NCBI GenBank assembly: GCA_025360045.1
Contig: JANYCY010000056.1
Span: forward strand, 1-64,000
Direction of reading: 5' to 3'
Origin: Janthinobacterium sp.
GTDB lineage: Bacteria; Pseudomonadota; Gammaproteobacteria; Burkholderiales; Chitinibacteraceae
Length of the DNA: 64,000 nucleotides
Shown here: piece after piece, positions 28,808 through 37,503 of the stretch
Layout: every line of letters starts with the position of its first letter
How positions within the stretch are numbered: the first letter of the stretch is position 1
The notes under the pieces: model-generated
The model's database searches: none
Seen by the model: the letters and a program-made list of their open reading frames with translations, nothing else
Told to the model about the DNA's origin: nothing
Made by a program: the position numbers and the translations under genes

Positions 28808-30784
28808 ATGATTGGTGAACTCGGTACTTTCACGCTGATTCTGGCGCTACTGGTGGCGCTGGTGCAAGGCTCGCTGGGGATTTGGGGCGGGGTTAGGCAG
28901 TGGCTGCCCGCCATGCGCATCGCTAGGCCAGCGGCACTATTGCAATTAGCGCTCACCGCCTCGGCCTTTGCGCTGCTGGCAACGGCTTTTTTGCAAGACG
29001 ATTTTTCGATTCGCTATGTAGCGCGGCAATCTAACAGCCTGCTGCCGGTCTGGTTTAAATTTGCTGCTGTTTGGGGCGGGCACGAAGGCTCGCTGCTGCT
29101 GTGGGTATTGATGCTCTCCGGCTGGGGCGCGGCGGTGGCCGTGTTTGCACGCAACTTACCGCTCTCGGTGCAATCTTTGGTAAGCGGTGTATTGGCTTGG
29201 GTAGGCAGTGGCCTGTATCTGTTTATTTTGCTGACTTCTAGCCCCTTTATTCGCCAGCTTCCCGCGCCAAGCGACGGGGCAGATTTAAATCCGCTGTTGC
29301 AAGACCTAGGACTCATCCTTCACCCGCCGCTGCTTTATATGGGTTACGTGGGCTTTTCTGTGGCCTTCGCCTTTGCCGTGGCCGCGCTCATTTCTGGCCG
29401 CTTAGATGCCAGCTGGGCGCGCTGGAGCCGCCCTTGGACAGCCGCCGCGTGGGTGTCGCTCACGCTGGGCATTATGCTGGGCAGCGCATGGGCTTATTAC
29501 GAATTAGGCTGGGGCGGCTGGTGGTTTTGGGATCCGGTTGAAAACGCTTCCTTTATGCCTTGGCTGGCCGGAACGGCGCTGATTCACTCGCTGGCGGTGG
29601 CCGAAAAACGCAATGCTTTTAAACACTGGACGGTATTGCTGGCCATTGGCACCTTTTCGCTCTCGCTCTTAGGCACGTTTTTAGTGCGCTCTGGCGTACT
29701 GACATCGGTACACGCCTTTGCCACCGATCCGGCACGCGGCTTATTTATTTTGATTTTCCTCTGCGTGGTGATCGGCGCATCGCTGGCACTGTATGCTTGG
29801 CGCGCACCCTTGCTGGAAGGCGGCGGCGCATTTAACTGGTGCTCACGTGAAGCGCTGCTACTCGCCAATAATGTAATTTTAGTCGTCGCCTGCGCCACGG
29901 TTTTCCTTGGCACGCTTTACCCGCTGCTGATTGACGCACTCGGCCAAGGCAAGCTCTCCGTCGGCCCGCCTTATTTTAACAGCGTGTTTATTCCACTGAT
30001 GATGCCCGCCATGTTGCTCATGGGTTTAAGCGGCAGCGTGCGCTGGAAAAACCAAGATGGCCACGGCCTGTGGCTGGCTTATTACGGCCCGATGATTCTG
30101 GCGATTGTAGGCGGCGTCTTGCTGCCACTTTGCTGGGGGCAATGGAAATGGGGCGTGGCCATCGCACTCGCCGTGGCGCTTTGGGTGGCAATCACCTCGT
30201 TACGCGACTGGAGCCGCCGTTTAATCAGCAACCGCCGTAATGGCAACACATGGTGGAAAGCGCTCTGCAATGTACCTGCGGCTTTTTCTGGCATGCACAT
30301 CGCCCACTTTGGGATTGCCGTGTTTGTAGCTGGGGTTACCGTGGTATCGAGCTACGAGCACGAAGACGATTTACGCATGGCCTTTGGCGACACACACAAT
30401 ATTGCGGGTTACACCCTCAGTTTTGACGCTGTGAAATCAACCCGAGCCAGCAATTACGCCGCGCTCACAGGTCAGCTTACACTCAGTCAAAACGGCAAGG
30501 CAATTAGCGTGCTGCAGCCCGAAAAGCGCCAGTATTTTTCTAGCCAAATGCCCATGACCGAAGCGGCAATTCACCATACGGCGATCAAAGATATCTATGT
30601 ATCCCTCGGCGAGCCGCTGGGCGACAACCCATTTACCGGAGACTGGCTAGTGCGCATCCATTACAAACCAATGGTTGGCTGGATCTGGCACGGCTGCCTG
30701 CTGATGGCGCTGGGCGGAGCCATCGCCCTGTCCGACCGCCGCTATCGCCAAAAGCGTTTAGCTAAGAAGCACTCCGGCGAATAA
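28808..30784 (+). CDS. ccmF: Cytochrome c haem lyase subunit CcmF
   Basis: CcmF takes haem from CcmE and, with CcmH, joins it to apocytochromes. The 658-residue protein has about 14-15 membrane helices. The WWD motif GWGGWWFWDPVENASFMPW lies at 234-252, and the family stretches ILHPPLLYMGYVG and GTFLVRSGVLTSVHAFA are present. I chose ATG 28808, with AGGA upstream, over an earlier frame start that lies in a repeat. The following gap holds a family B repeat. Confidence 0.96.
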   Translation: MIGELGTFTLILALLVALVQGSLGIWGGVRQWLPAMRIARPAALLQLALTASAFALLATAFLQDDFSIRYVARQSNSLLPVWFKFAAVWGGHEGSLLLWVLMLSGWGAAVAVFARNLPLSVQSLVSGVLAWVGSGLYLFILLTSSPFIRQLPAPSDGADLNPLLQDLGLILHPPLLYMGYVGFSVAFAFAVAALISGRLDASWARWSRPWTAAAWVSLTLGIMLGSAWAYYELGWGGWWFWDPVENASFMPWLAGTALIHSLAVAEKRNAFKHWTVLLAIGTFSLSLLGTFLVRSGVLTSVHAFATDPARGLFILIFLCVVIGASLALYAWRAPLLEGGGAFNWCSREALLLANNVILVVACATVFLGTLYPLLIDALGQGKLSVGPPYFNSVFIPLMMPAMLLMGLSGSVRWKNQDGHGLWLAYYGPMILAIVGGVLLPLCWGQWKWGVAIALAVALWVAITSLRDWSRRLISNRRNGNTWWKALCNVPAAFSGMHIAHFGIAVFVAGVTVVSSYEHEDDLRMAFGDTHNIAGYTLSFDAVKSTRASNYAALTGQLTLSQNGKAISVLQPEKRQYFSSQMPMTEAAIHHTAIKDIYVSLGEPLGDNPFTGDWLVRIHYKPMVGWIWHGCLLMALGGAIALSDRRYRQKRLAKKHSGE

Positions 30785-30977
30785 ACCCCAAAACCTGCAG
30801 ACACAGAGCTATACGAGGACGCGGAGAACACTGAGAAAAAGATTCAAATACACACAAACTCAACGTTGCTCAAGGCATTGGTTTTCTCCGTGTAACTCCG
30901 TGTTCTCTGTGCCCTCCGTGGTTCAAGATTTGGGTTTTTCAACATTGTGTTCTCCCCGTGCTCTGTGTCTGCAGACC
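30785..30977. repeat. Dispersed repeat, family B, between ccmF and ccmG
   Basis: CTGCAGACACAGAGC (30795-30809) and GCTCTGTGTCTGCAG (30960-30974) are perfect 15-bp inverted copies. Inside them are CTCCGTG and TTCTCTGTG units and GTGGTTCAAGATTTGGG. A long hairpin could form in the ccm mRNA. Confidence 0.8.
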
Positions 30978-31001
30978 TTTTGTGCAGCTTAGGAAGTTTT
31001 A

Positions 31002-31520
31002 ATGAAACGCTTTGCTCCTTTAATTATTTTTGCGGCTCTGGCGCTGTTGCTGGCGGCGGGGTTAACGCTTAATCCGCGCGAAATTCCTTCCGTGCTGATC
31101 GGCAAGCCTGCGCCGCAATTTAAGCTTGATCGCCTGGATGCCCCCGGGCAGTTTTCGCCTGCCAGCCTCAAGGGCCAAGCGTGGCTACTCAATGTATGGG
31201 CCTCATGGTGCAGCGCCTGCATACAGGAGCACCCGGTGCTCAATAGCATTGCTTCAGAACATAAAGTCACCATCGTTGGGCTAGCTTATAAAGATTTAGA
31301 TACAGACGCCAAGCAATGGCTACAAAGCCGTGGCAATCCTTACAATGTAGTCGTGGCGGATAGGGATGGCAGAGTGGGTATCGATTACGGCGTGTATGGC
31401 GTGCCCGAGACTTTTGTGATCGACAAAAACGGCAACATTACTTACAAACACATAGGCGCGGTCACACCCGACATCTTTAAAAACATCCTACTGCCTGAGC
31501 TGCAAAAGGCACGGCTATGA
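31002..31520 (+). CDS. ccmG: Thiol:disulfide interchange protein CcmG (DsbE)
   Basis: CcmG is a membrane-tethered periplasmic thioredoxin that keeps apocytochrome c thiols reduced. The 172-residue protein has an N-terminal signal anchor (5-20) and the active site WASWCSACIQEH, where CSAC replaces the more common CPTC or CPSC. GVYGVPETFVIDKNGNI carries the cis-proline loop. Its stop overlaps an ATG (ATGA) that opens the ccmH frame. Confidence 0.95.
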   Translation: MKRFAPLIIFAALALLLAAGLTLNPREIPSVLIGKPAPQFKLDRLDAPGQFSPASLKGQAWLLNVWASWCSACIQEHPVLNSIASEHKVTIVGLAYKDLDTDAKQWLQSRGNPYNVVVADRDGRVGIDYGVYGVPETFVIDKNGNITYKHIGAVTPDIFKNILLPELQKARL

Positions 31521-32260
31521 TAAAAATATTTTCAAAATTTGAGGTCAGAAAGATCTGTAGACACAGAGCTAAAGACTTTGCTCTTATTAACTTCCCTGAT
31601 CTAAATGGTAGGGCGGGTGAAACCCGCCGATTTTGCAGCACTTCATTATTAATGATGGCGGGTTTCACCCGCCCTACAAGTGCTCTAAACACCGAGGGAC
31701 TGAACCACAAAGAATCCAGAGAACACCGAGTTACACAAGCTTGGTTTTCTCCGTGGCTCTCCGTGTCCTCCTTTTCCTCCGTGGTTCAAGGTTTGGGTTT
31801 TAGTACTCTGGCTATATGTGGATTATGGCTTGCACTGATGCTGCCTGCAGCGGCCAAGGAGGCCGCACCTGCTGCCAGCGATGTGGCTGCGAATGCGCGT
31901 TTGGTCGAGCTATCAGCCGAGCTGCGCTGTCTGGTTTGCCAAAATGAAAGCCTAGCCAGCTCGCGTGCGCCGCTGGCCGAAGACCTGCGCCGTGAAGTGC
32001 GGGAGCGCATTGCCGCTGGCGACAGCAATCCGCAAATCATCAGCCACCTCACCGACCGCTACGGTGACTTTGTCACTTACCGCCCGCCATTCAAAGCCAG
32101 AACGTTGCTTTTATGGCTATTACCTCCGCTACTGCTTTTAATTGGTTTGCTTCTGTTGCTGCGGCAAATACGCCGCCGAAAAGCCACACCCAGCAACGTC
32201 GACCCCGCCCAGCTGGCCGCTTTGCGAGCAGAGTTTGATGGCACAAACAGCTCTCAATAA
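31517..32260 (+). CDS. ccmH: Cytochrome c maturation protein CcmH, reading frame extended through repeats
   Basis: CcmH reduces the apocytochrome haem-binding cysteines together with CcmG. The recognisable protein begins near 31800: a hydrophobic segment (LAICGLWLALMLP), then VELSAELRCLVCQNESLA with the LRCxxCQ pair, and a C-terminal membrane helix with RQIRRR. The frame is open back to an ATG at 31517, which overlaps the ccmG stop and has AAAGG upstream, but the first 90 or so codons are made of dispersed repeat sequence. Later in-frame starts (GTG 31781, TTG 31793) lack a clear ribosome site. The true start is therefore undecided: an ancestral coupled start cut off by repeats, or an N-terminally extended protein. 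Confidence 0.85.
   Translation: MIKIFSKFEVRKICRHRAKDFALINFPDLNGRAGETRRFCSTSLLMMAGFTRPTSALNTEGLNHKESREHRVTQAWFSPWLSVSSFSSVVQGLGFSTLAICGLWLALMLPAAAKEAAPAASDVAANARLVELSAELRCLVCQNESLASSRAPLAEDLRREVRERIAAGDSNPQIISHLTDRYGDFVTYRPPFKARTLLLWLLPPLLLLIGLLLLLRQIRRRKATPSNVDPAQLAALRAEFDGTNSSQ
31608..31678. repeat. Family A repeat inside the ccmH frame
   Basis: TAGGGCGGGTGAAACCCGCC and GGCGGGTTTCACCCGCCCTACA are near-perfect inverted arms. It is nested between the two halves of a family B element (31545-31580 and 31703-31801). Confidence 0.82.
31703..31801. repeat. Family B repeat just before the ccmH signal segment
   Basis: GAACCACAAAGAATCCAGAG at the left, then TTCTCCGTGGCTCTCCGTG and CTCCGTGGTTCAAGG and TTTGGGTTTT at the right. 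The right end runs directly into the codons of the CcmH signal segment. Confidence 0.75.
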
Positions 32261-32268
32261 TTGCATTT

Positions 32269-32328
32269 GTAGGGCGGGTGAAACCCGCGAATCTGCATAA
32301 AAAACACGCGGGTTTCACCCGCCCTACG
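32269..32328. repeat. Dispersed palindromic repeat, family A, between ccmH and ccmI
   Basis: GTAGGGCGGGTGAAACCCGCG and CGCGGGTTTCACCCGCCCTAC are near-perfect inverted arms around a short spacer. It fills the gap between the ccmH stop and ccmI. Confidence 0.82.
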
Positions 32329-32343
32329 ACAGATGGAAAAACA

Positions 32344-33186
32344 ATGAACACATCGCACTTTGGCTTATTTACCCTGATCTGCGCACTGATGGTGGTGATC
32401 ACACTGGCCGCGCTGGTTTGGCCTTTGCTACGGGGCCGCTCGCAAGCCGGTGATATTCGCCGCGCGCGCTATGCCCTGCACGACACGATTTTGGCCGAAC
32501 TGGATGAAGATTTACGCTATGGCCGATTAAGCGAGAGCGATCACGTTATCGCCCGCCAGGAAGCCGAAAGCCGCCTTATCAACGAAGTCGGCAACGCCAG
32601 CCCAACGCTGAACGAGCGATCTGCACGTGGCCTGGTCATCACGATATTGCTATTACTGCCTCTGGCAGCAGGCGGGTTGTATTTCAAGCTGGGCACGCCC
32701 ACCGCTCTCGACCCAAGCACGCGCCAGCGCCCCAACATCGGCCCGAATGAAATAGCCGCCATGGTCAAAAAGCTCGAAGCACGAATGGTTTTAGAGCCGA
32801 ACGATCAAAAAGGCTGGCTAATGCTGGCCCGCAGCTACCGATCCCAAGCCCGCTATAGCGACGCGATCAGCGCTTACGAAAAAGCATGGCCCGCCATTGA
32901 AAAAGACGCAGGAGAAATCGCCCGTTTTGCAGGCGTACTCGCCATCGAGCAGAAGAGCTTCAAAGGCCGTCCAACCGATCTACTCGTCAAATCGCTATCC
33001 GTCAACGCCAGCGAACCCGACGCCCTGATGCTAGCCGGCAGCGCCGCCGTCGAGCGAGGCGACAAAGCGGCCGCAAAAGAGTGGTGGAATAAACTACTGA
33101 TTTTGCTGGAAGTGGGCTCGGAAGATGAGCAATGGCTGAAAGAAGAAATTCGCTTATTGGATAAGCCTAAGGATGCGGCGAAGTAG
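32344..33186 (+). CDS. ccmI: Cytochrome c biogenesis protein CcmI
   Basis: CcmI binds apocytochromes and presents them to CcmFH. The 280-residue protein has two membrane helices (about 7-30 and 93-113) separated by a cytoplasmic loop with YALHDTILAELDEDLRYGRL, followed by a periplasmic TPR region with GWLMLARSYRSQARYSDAISAYEKA. ATG 32344 was chosen; the upstream extension is repeat sequence. It closes the ccm operon. Confidence 0.92.
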   Translation: MNTSHFGLFTLICALMVVITLAALVWPLLRGRSQAGDIRRARYALHDTILAELDEDLRYGRLSESDHVIARQEAESRLINEVGNASPTLNERSARGLVITILLLLPLAAGGLYFKLGTPTALDPSTRQRPNIGPNEIAAMVKKLEARMVLEPNDQKGWLMLARSYRSQARYSDAISAYEKAWPAIEKDAGEIARFAGVLAIEQKSFKGRPTDLLVKSLSVNASEPDALMLAGSAAVERGDKAAAKEWWNKLLILLEVGSEDEQWLKEEIRLLDKPKDAAK

Positions 33187-33200
33187 CTCTGTGCTGCATT

Positions 33201-33268
33201 ACAACCCAATTTTTGTACCACGGAGGGTGCGGAGAACACAGAGTTTCACGGAGAAAAACAAGATTTGA
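33201..33268. repeat. Family B repeat fragment after ccmI
   Basis: TACCACGGAGGGTGCGGAG and CACAGAGTTTCACGGAG match the left half of family B. No right half follows. Confidence 0.6.
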
Positions 33269-33300
33269 ATCTATGGCGCTTAAATCCCACTCAATCCCTG

Positions 33301-33505
33301 ATGCCGTTCACTTAAGGAGTTGTTTTTGCTTCCACCTTAGAAAAGGGGGATTGAGGGGGATTTGCCTTAGATTTTTTGCTTTTTTCAGCCGAACATCCAC
33401 TGCAAATCCCCCCTGACCCCCCTTTGACAAAGGGGGGGACTCAAGCAAAACCACTTAAGTGAACGGCATTACCCCTCAATCCCCCTTTTTCAAAGGGGGA
33501 GGTGT
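33301..33505. repeat. MITE-like element with 16-bp inverted ends (family C)
   Basis: ATGCCGTTCACTTAAG (33301-33316) and CTTAAGTGAACGGCAT (33454-33469) are perfect inverted copies enclosing 137 bp. Inside are AAAAGGGGGATTGAGGGGG and its near-inverse CCCCCCTTTGACAAAGGGGG. After 33469 comes a further CCCCTCAATCCCCC and CAAAGGGGGA, so a second copy of the inner part abuts it. No open frame of note is present. Confidence 0.75.
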
Positions 33506-33567
33506 GGCACGGAATTGATGGCAAGAAGTTGTGTAGATACTTATGCCCTACAAGCCCCCACTCAAAA

Positions 33568-34881
33568 CTACCCCTCACCCGCCCCCAAATGATATTTCTT
33601 CACTTTGTCATACAGCGTTTTACGCGGCAGGCCGAGGGATAGGCTGGCGGCGGTGATTTGGCCTCCGGCGCGCAGTAGTGCATCTTCGATGAGATTTTTT
33701 TCGAAGCGCTCCACTAAGGAGGGTAAATCAAGCGCAGCTTCGCTGGCGGGCAGATCGTCCAGTAGTGCAAGCACAAAGCGATCGGCCACATTGCGCAGCT
33801 CGCGTACATTGCCGGGCCAACTTTGCAACATCAGCTCTCGCATCCGAGCTGGGTCAACAATCGGTGCGGGGCGGTGATAGCGCAGCGCGGCTTGCAGTAC
33901 AAAATGCTCAAATAATAGCGGGATATCTTCGCGCCGCTCCCGCAGGGGCTGCAGATTCAGCGTGGCTACATTTAAGCGGTAGTAAAGATCCAGCCGAAAC
34001 TGCTGCTGATCGCTCAACAGCTTTAAATCACTTTTACTGGCGGCAATCACCCGGCAATTGACGGGGATACTGACATTGCCGCCAAGGCGCTCCAGCTGCC
34101 GCTCTTGCAAGACCCGCAGCAATTTTACTTGCAGCGTCAGCGGCATGCTTTCCAGCTCGTCCAGAAACAGCGTGCCGCCATTGGCGTATTCAATTTTGCC
34201 GATCCGCAGCTTGCTTGCGCCGGTGAATGCGCCTGCTTCATGGCCGAAAATTTCGCTTTCAAACAATTGCTCGGGCAGCGCGCCGCAGTTAAGCGCCACA
34301 AAGGGATGCGCTGCGCGATGGCTGTGCTCGTGCAGGCAACGCGCTACCAGCTCTTTACCCGTGCCGGTTTCGCCCATAATCAGCACATCGGCATCGGTAT
34401 CGGCGATATTCATAATGCGGCGGCGCAATTGCTCTATGCCTGCACCACGCCCCAACAAGCGCCCTTCTATGCCGGATCTGCGCTCTAGTTCACGGCGCAG
34501 TTGGCGATTTTCCAGCACCAGCTTGCGTTTTTCCTCTGCGCGCCGCACCACTTCAATCAGCTGCTCGGATGAAAAAGGCTTTTCGATAAAATCATAAGCG
34601 CCATCCCGCATCGCCTGCACGGCCATCGCCACATCACCATGACCAGTAATCAGCACCACGGGCAGCTCGGCGTCCCGCTGCACACTTTTAGCCAGCAGCT
34701 GCAAACCGTCCAGCCCCGGCAAGCACACATCGCACACCACCACGCCTGCAAAATCAGTTTGCAAGAGCGGCAGGGCCGATTCGGCGTCGGCAAAGGTTTC
34801 CACAGCAAAGCCTGCCAGCTCCAGCGTTTGGCTGCCTGCGTGACGGATCATTGCTTCATCGTCGATTAATAGCACTTTCAT
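33568..34881 (-). CDS. Sigma-54-dependent response regulator, DctD-like
   Basis: The 437-residue NtrC-class activator has a receiver domain with phospho-Asp51 (VCDVCLPG), an AAA+ domain with Walker A GETGTGKE (170-177), the sigma-54 contact loop GAFTGA (217-222) and Walker B GGTLFLDELE, and a Fis-type helix-turn-helix at the C-terminus (LSLGLPRKTLYDKVKKY). It is the last gene of the ABC-transporter operon and overlaps its kinase by four bases. It most resembles DctD-type regulators of C4-dicarboxylate uptake, but here the linked transporter is an ABC importer, so I give no symbol. A sigma-54 promoter lies before the operon. Confidence 0.92.
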   Translation of the reverse strand: MKVLLIDDEAMIRHAGSQTLELAGFAVETFADAESALPLLQTDFAGVVVCDVCLPGLDGLQLLAKSVQRDAELPVVLITGHGDVAMAVQAMRDGAYDFIEKPFSSEQLIEVVRRAEEKRKLVLENRQLRRELERRSGIEGRLLGRGAGIEQLRRRIMNIADTDADVLIMGETGTGKELVARCLHEHSHRAAHPFVALNCGALPEQLFESEIFGHEAGAFTGASKLRIGKIEYANGGTLFLDELESMPLTLQVKLLRVLQERQLERLGGNVSIPVNCRVIAASKSDLKLLSDQQQFRLDLYYRLNVATLNLQPLRERREDIPLLFEHFVLQAALRYHRPAPIVDPARMRELMLQSWPGNVRELRNVADRFVLALLDDLPASEAALDLPSLVERFEKNLIEDALLRAGGQITAASLSLGLPRKTLYDKVKKYHLGAGEG

Positions 34882-36704
34882 TGCTGCTCCCCTGCTGCTA
34901 GCAATTCCAGCTCAAAACAAGCCCCGCCTTCAGGTCGATTGCTGGCCTGCAAATTGCCACCAAAATCACGCACAATCGATAGCGAAATCGCCAGCCCCAA
35001 ACCCAAACCCTCGGCGTCGCCCTTGGTGGTAAAAAAGGGGTCAAACACATTAGACAACTGCTCTGCGGCAATGCCGGGGCCATTATCGAGTACGCTTATT
35101 TTTACTTTTCCCAGCACCTGCTGCACCGCCAGCGTGATCTGGGCATTAGGCTGATTTTTTACTGCATCTAGTGCATTTCTGAGCAAATTAATCAGCACCT
35201 GCTCTAGCCGCACCGCATTGCAAAGTACCCAAGCCTGATCAGGCTGCTCGATACTTAACCCCACCCTTTGCTGGCGCAAGCGTTGTTCCAGCAAAAGCAG
35301 GGCATTGGCAATGGATTGCGTCAGCAGTACCGGCTCGGCGCGGTTATCGCTTTTGCGGGCAAAAGAGCGCAACTGGCCGGTGATTTTGCCCATGCGCTCG
35401 GTAAGCTGGCTGATATACAGCAGATTACCTGCTACCTCAGTGATATTGCCGCGCTCCAGTAGCAGCTTGGCATTGTCGGCCAAGGCACGCATGGCGGTGA
35501 GGGGCTGATTAAGCTCATGCGTGACACCCGCGGCCATCTGGCCCAGCACGGCCATTTTGCCTGCTTGCACCAGCTCATTTTGCGCCGCACGCAGATCAAG
35601 CTCGGTGCGAATACGCTCGGCTATTTCGCGTTGCAACTGGGTATTGGCCCCTAGTAAATCATCGGTACGCGCCGCTACTTTTTGTTCCAGCTGATCATGG
35701 GCCTGTTTAAGCGCTTGGCCGGCGCGCAGATTATCGTGGATGCGCCGCCGCCTTTGCCGCCAGAATAAAAACCAAGCCAGCAAAGCCAATAGACCCAGGC
35801 TGGTGCCAAGCAAAACGCGGCTTACGCCCTGCCGGATGGGGGTGAGGTCCGTAAACAGTACCATTTGCCAGCCCAGATCAGGCACTTGGGCCGTTTGCAC
35901 CAGTAAATCGGCTTGATCGCTGCCTGCTTTAAAACGCGCCAATTCGGTATTACTATCCAATCGCTGCTGTTTTAGCAAACCCAGCTCTGGAAAAATATTG
36001 CGACCATATTGGCGGCTCTCTTTAATATATCGCAGCGTATAGCGCGGCAAGGAGGCTAAGGTATGCCATTTCCAAGCGGGATCAGTGGCTAAAAAGGCAA
36101 TACCATCTTTATCACTCACCAGCATGCGCTCACCAGTAAGCCGCCAATTACTCTCCAGTGCATCAAGGCTCACTTTGGCCACCACCACCCCCAGCACCCG
36201 CTCGCCATCCCGAATAGGATAAGATAAAAAATAACCGGGTTGTTGCGTAGTAAAACCCACACCATAAAAGCGCCCCGCATAGCCTAAGCGGGCTTGTTGA
36301 TAATAGGGCCGAAAAGCATAGTTATTGCCAACATAGCTCTGCGGGGTATCCCAGTTGCTCGATGCCAGCGCTAGGCCTTCGGCATTTAACACATAAATCG
36401 CCGATGACTGAGCGGCATCGTTCACGGATTTTAAATAACGATTCACCCGCTCTAATTGCACCGCATCCTGTGGAGCACGGAGTAAATCGGCCAGATCACG
36501 CTGGCTGGATAAGACAAAGGGCAGCCATGTATAACGCTCTACCGCATTACGCAAGCTGCCGGTGTAAACATCGAGGCGATGCTGACCGGCAGTGCGCAAT
36601 TGCGCCAGCGCGCTGCGCTCACTCCACTGGGCGGCCAGCCACAACAGGCTGCCCGCCAAGCAAAGTGTCGCCAATATCCAAAAGTATCGCGCTGGTTTAA
36701 GCAT
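34878..36704 (-). CDS. Sensor histidine kinase, DctB-like
   Basis: The 608-residue kinase has two membrane helices (about 8-26 and 296-316) flanking a long periplasmic double-Cache sensor (27-295) with NNYAFRPYYQQARLG, typical of DctB-type ligand domains. After a coiled-coil linker (325-375), the HisKA domain carries His396 in AAGVTHELNQPL, and the HATPase domain shows NLLRNALDA and GLGLGLAIS. It ends in overlap with the DctD-like regulator and starts 2 bp after the ABC ATPase gene. The ligand may be the substrate of the linked transporter. Confidence 0.92.
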   Translation of the reverse strand: MLKPARYFWILATLCLAGSLLWLAAQWSERSALAQLRTAGQHRLDVYTGSLRNAVERYTWLPFVLSSQRDLADLLRAPQDAVQLERVNRYLKSVNDAAQSSAIYVLNAEGLALASSNWDTPQSYVGNNYAFRPYYQQARLGYAGRFYGVGFTTQQPGYFLSYPIRDGERVLGVVVAKVSLDALESNWRLTGERMLVSDKDGIAFLATDPAWKWHTLASLPRYTLRYIKESRQYGRNIFPELGLLKQQRLDSNTELARFKAGSDQADLLVQTAQVPDLGWQMVLFTDLTPIRQGVSRVLLGTSLGLLALLAWFLFWRQRRRRIHDNLRAGQALKQAHDQLEQKVAARTDDLLGANTQLQREIAERIRTELDLRAAQNELVQAGKMAVLGQMAAGVTHELNQPLTAMRALADNAKLLLERGNITEVAGNLLYISQLTERMGKITGQLRSFARKSDNRAEPVLLTQSIANALLLLEQRLRQQRVGLSIEQPDQAWVLCNAVRLEQVLINLLRNALDAVKNQPNAQITLAVQQVLGKVKISVLDNGPGIAAEQLSNVFDPFFTTKGDAEGLGLGLAISLSIVRDFGGNLQASNRPEGGACFELELLAAGEQQ

Positions 36705-36706
36705 CT

Positions 36707-37501
36707 TTAATCAGAGCTCGATCCGCATAGCTCGGCCTGCTGATGGCGTTGCTGCTCTTCCATCACCAGCGCACCCAGCTCACGTTTAAGCGCGTTGAAT
36801 TCGGCCGAGCTAGGGTCACGCGGCCTTGGAATATCCACCAGCACATCGCGCTTCACCGTGCCCGGGCGGTAAGTGAGCACAATGATGCGATCGGCCAGAT
36901 AGATTGATTCCTCGATACTGTGGGTCACAAACAGAATGGTTTTTTTATGCTCCTGCCAGATTTTAAGCAGCTCATCTTGCAAGCTGCGGCGGGTGAGCGC
37001 ATCCAGCGCGCCAAAAGGCTCGTCCATCAGCATAATCGGCGAATTAAGCGCCAAAATACGCGCAATGGCCACACGTTGGCGCATCCCGCCAGACAAATCC
37101 TTAGGAAAACGCTTGCGAAACTCCACCAGCTTCAGCGTTTCTAGCAGCTCAGCCACTTTGCTATCGATCTGTCCCTGCGGCATTTTTTGGATAGTCAGGC
37201 CAAAGGCAATATTTTGCTCAACCGTCATCCATGGGAAAAGCGCGTACTCCTGAAACACCATGCCGCGATCTGGCCCGGTGTCTTTAATCAGCGTGCCATC
37301 CACTATGATGCTGCCGCTTGTTGGGTGAGAAAACCCAGCCACCGCGTTGAGCAAGGTTGATTTGCCACAGCCCGATGGCCCAAGCAGGCAAACAAACTGC
37401 CCATTTGGGATCTCCAAATTGATATCCCGCAAGGCCACCACATCGTCCCCTGGCGTTTTAAAAACTTTATTAACCTGCGCTATTTTGATTTGTGCCGTCA
37501 T
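36707..37501 (-). CDS. ABC transporter ATP-binding protein, NitT/TauT type
   Basis: The 264-residue ATPase has Walker A GPSGCGKST (about 41-49), the Q loop MVFQEYALFPW, signature LSGGMRQRVAIARIL, Walker B MLMDEPFGALD and switch His in VTHSIEE. It matches the TauB/SsuB/NrtD subfamily, whose substrates include nitrate, sulfonates and thiamine precursors. Two bases separate it from both the permease upstream and the kinase downstream. Confidence 0.93.
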   Translation of the reverse strand: MTAQIKIAQVNKVFKTPGDDVVALRDINLEIPNGQFVCLLGPSGCGKSTLLNAVAGFSHPTSGSIIVDGTLIKDTGPDRGMVFQEYALFPWMTVEQNIAFGLTIQKMPQGQIDSKVAELLETLKLVEFRKRFPKDLSGGMRQRVAIARILALNSPIMLMDEPFGALDALTRRSLQDELLKIWQEHKKTILFVTHSIEESIYLADRIIVLTYRPGTVKRDVLVDIPRPRDPSSAEFNALKRELGALVMEEQQRHQQAELCGSSSD

Positions 37502-37503
37502 GA

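Noticed and set aside
33301-33469. Element with 16-bp inverted ends considered as an insertion sequence
   Set aside because: It is only about 170 bp and encodes no transposase; a MITE-like remnant is the most that can be said.
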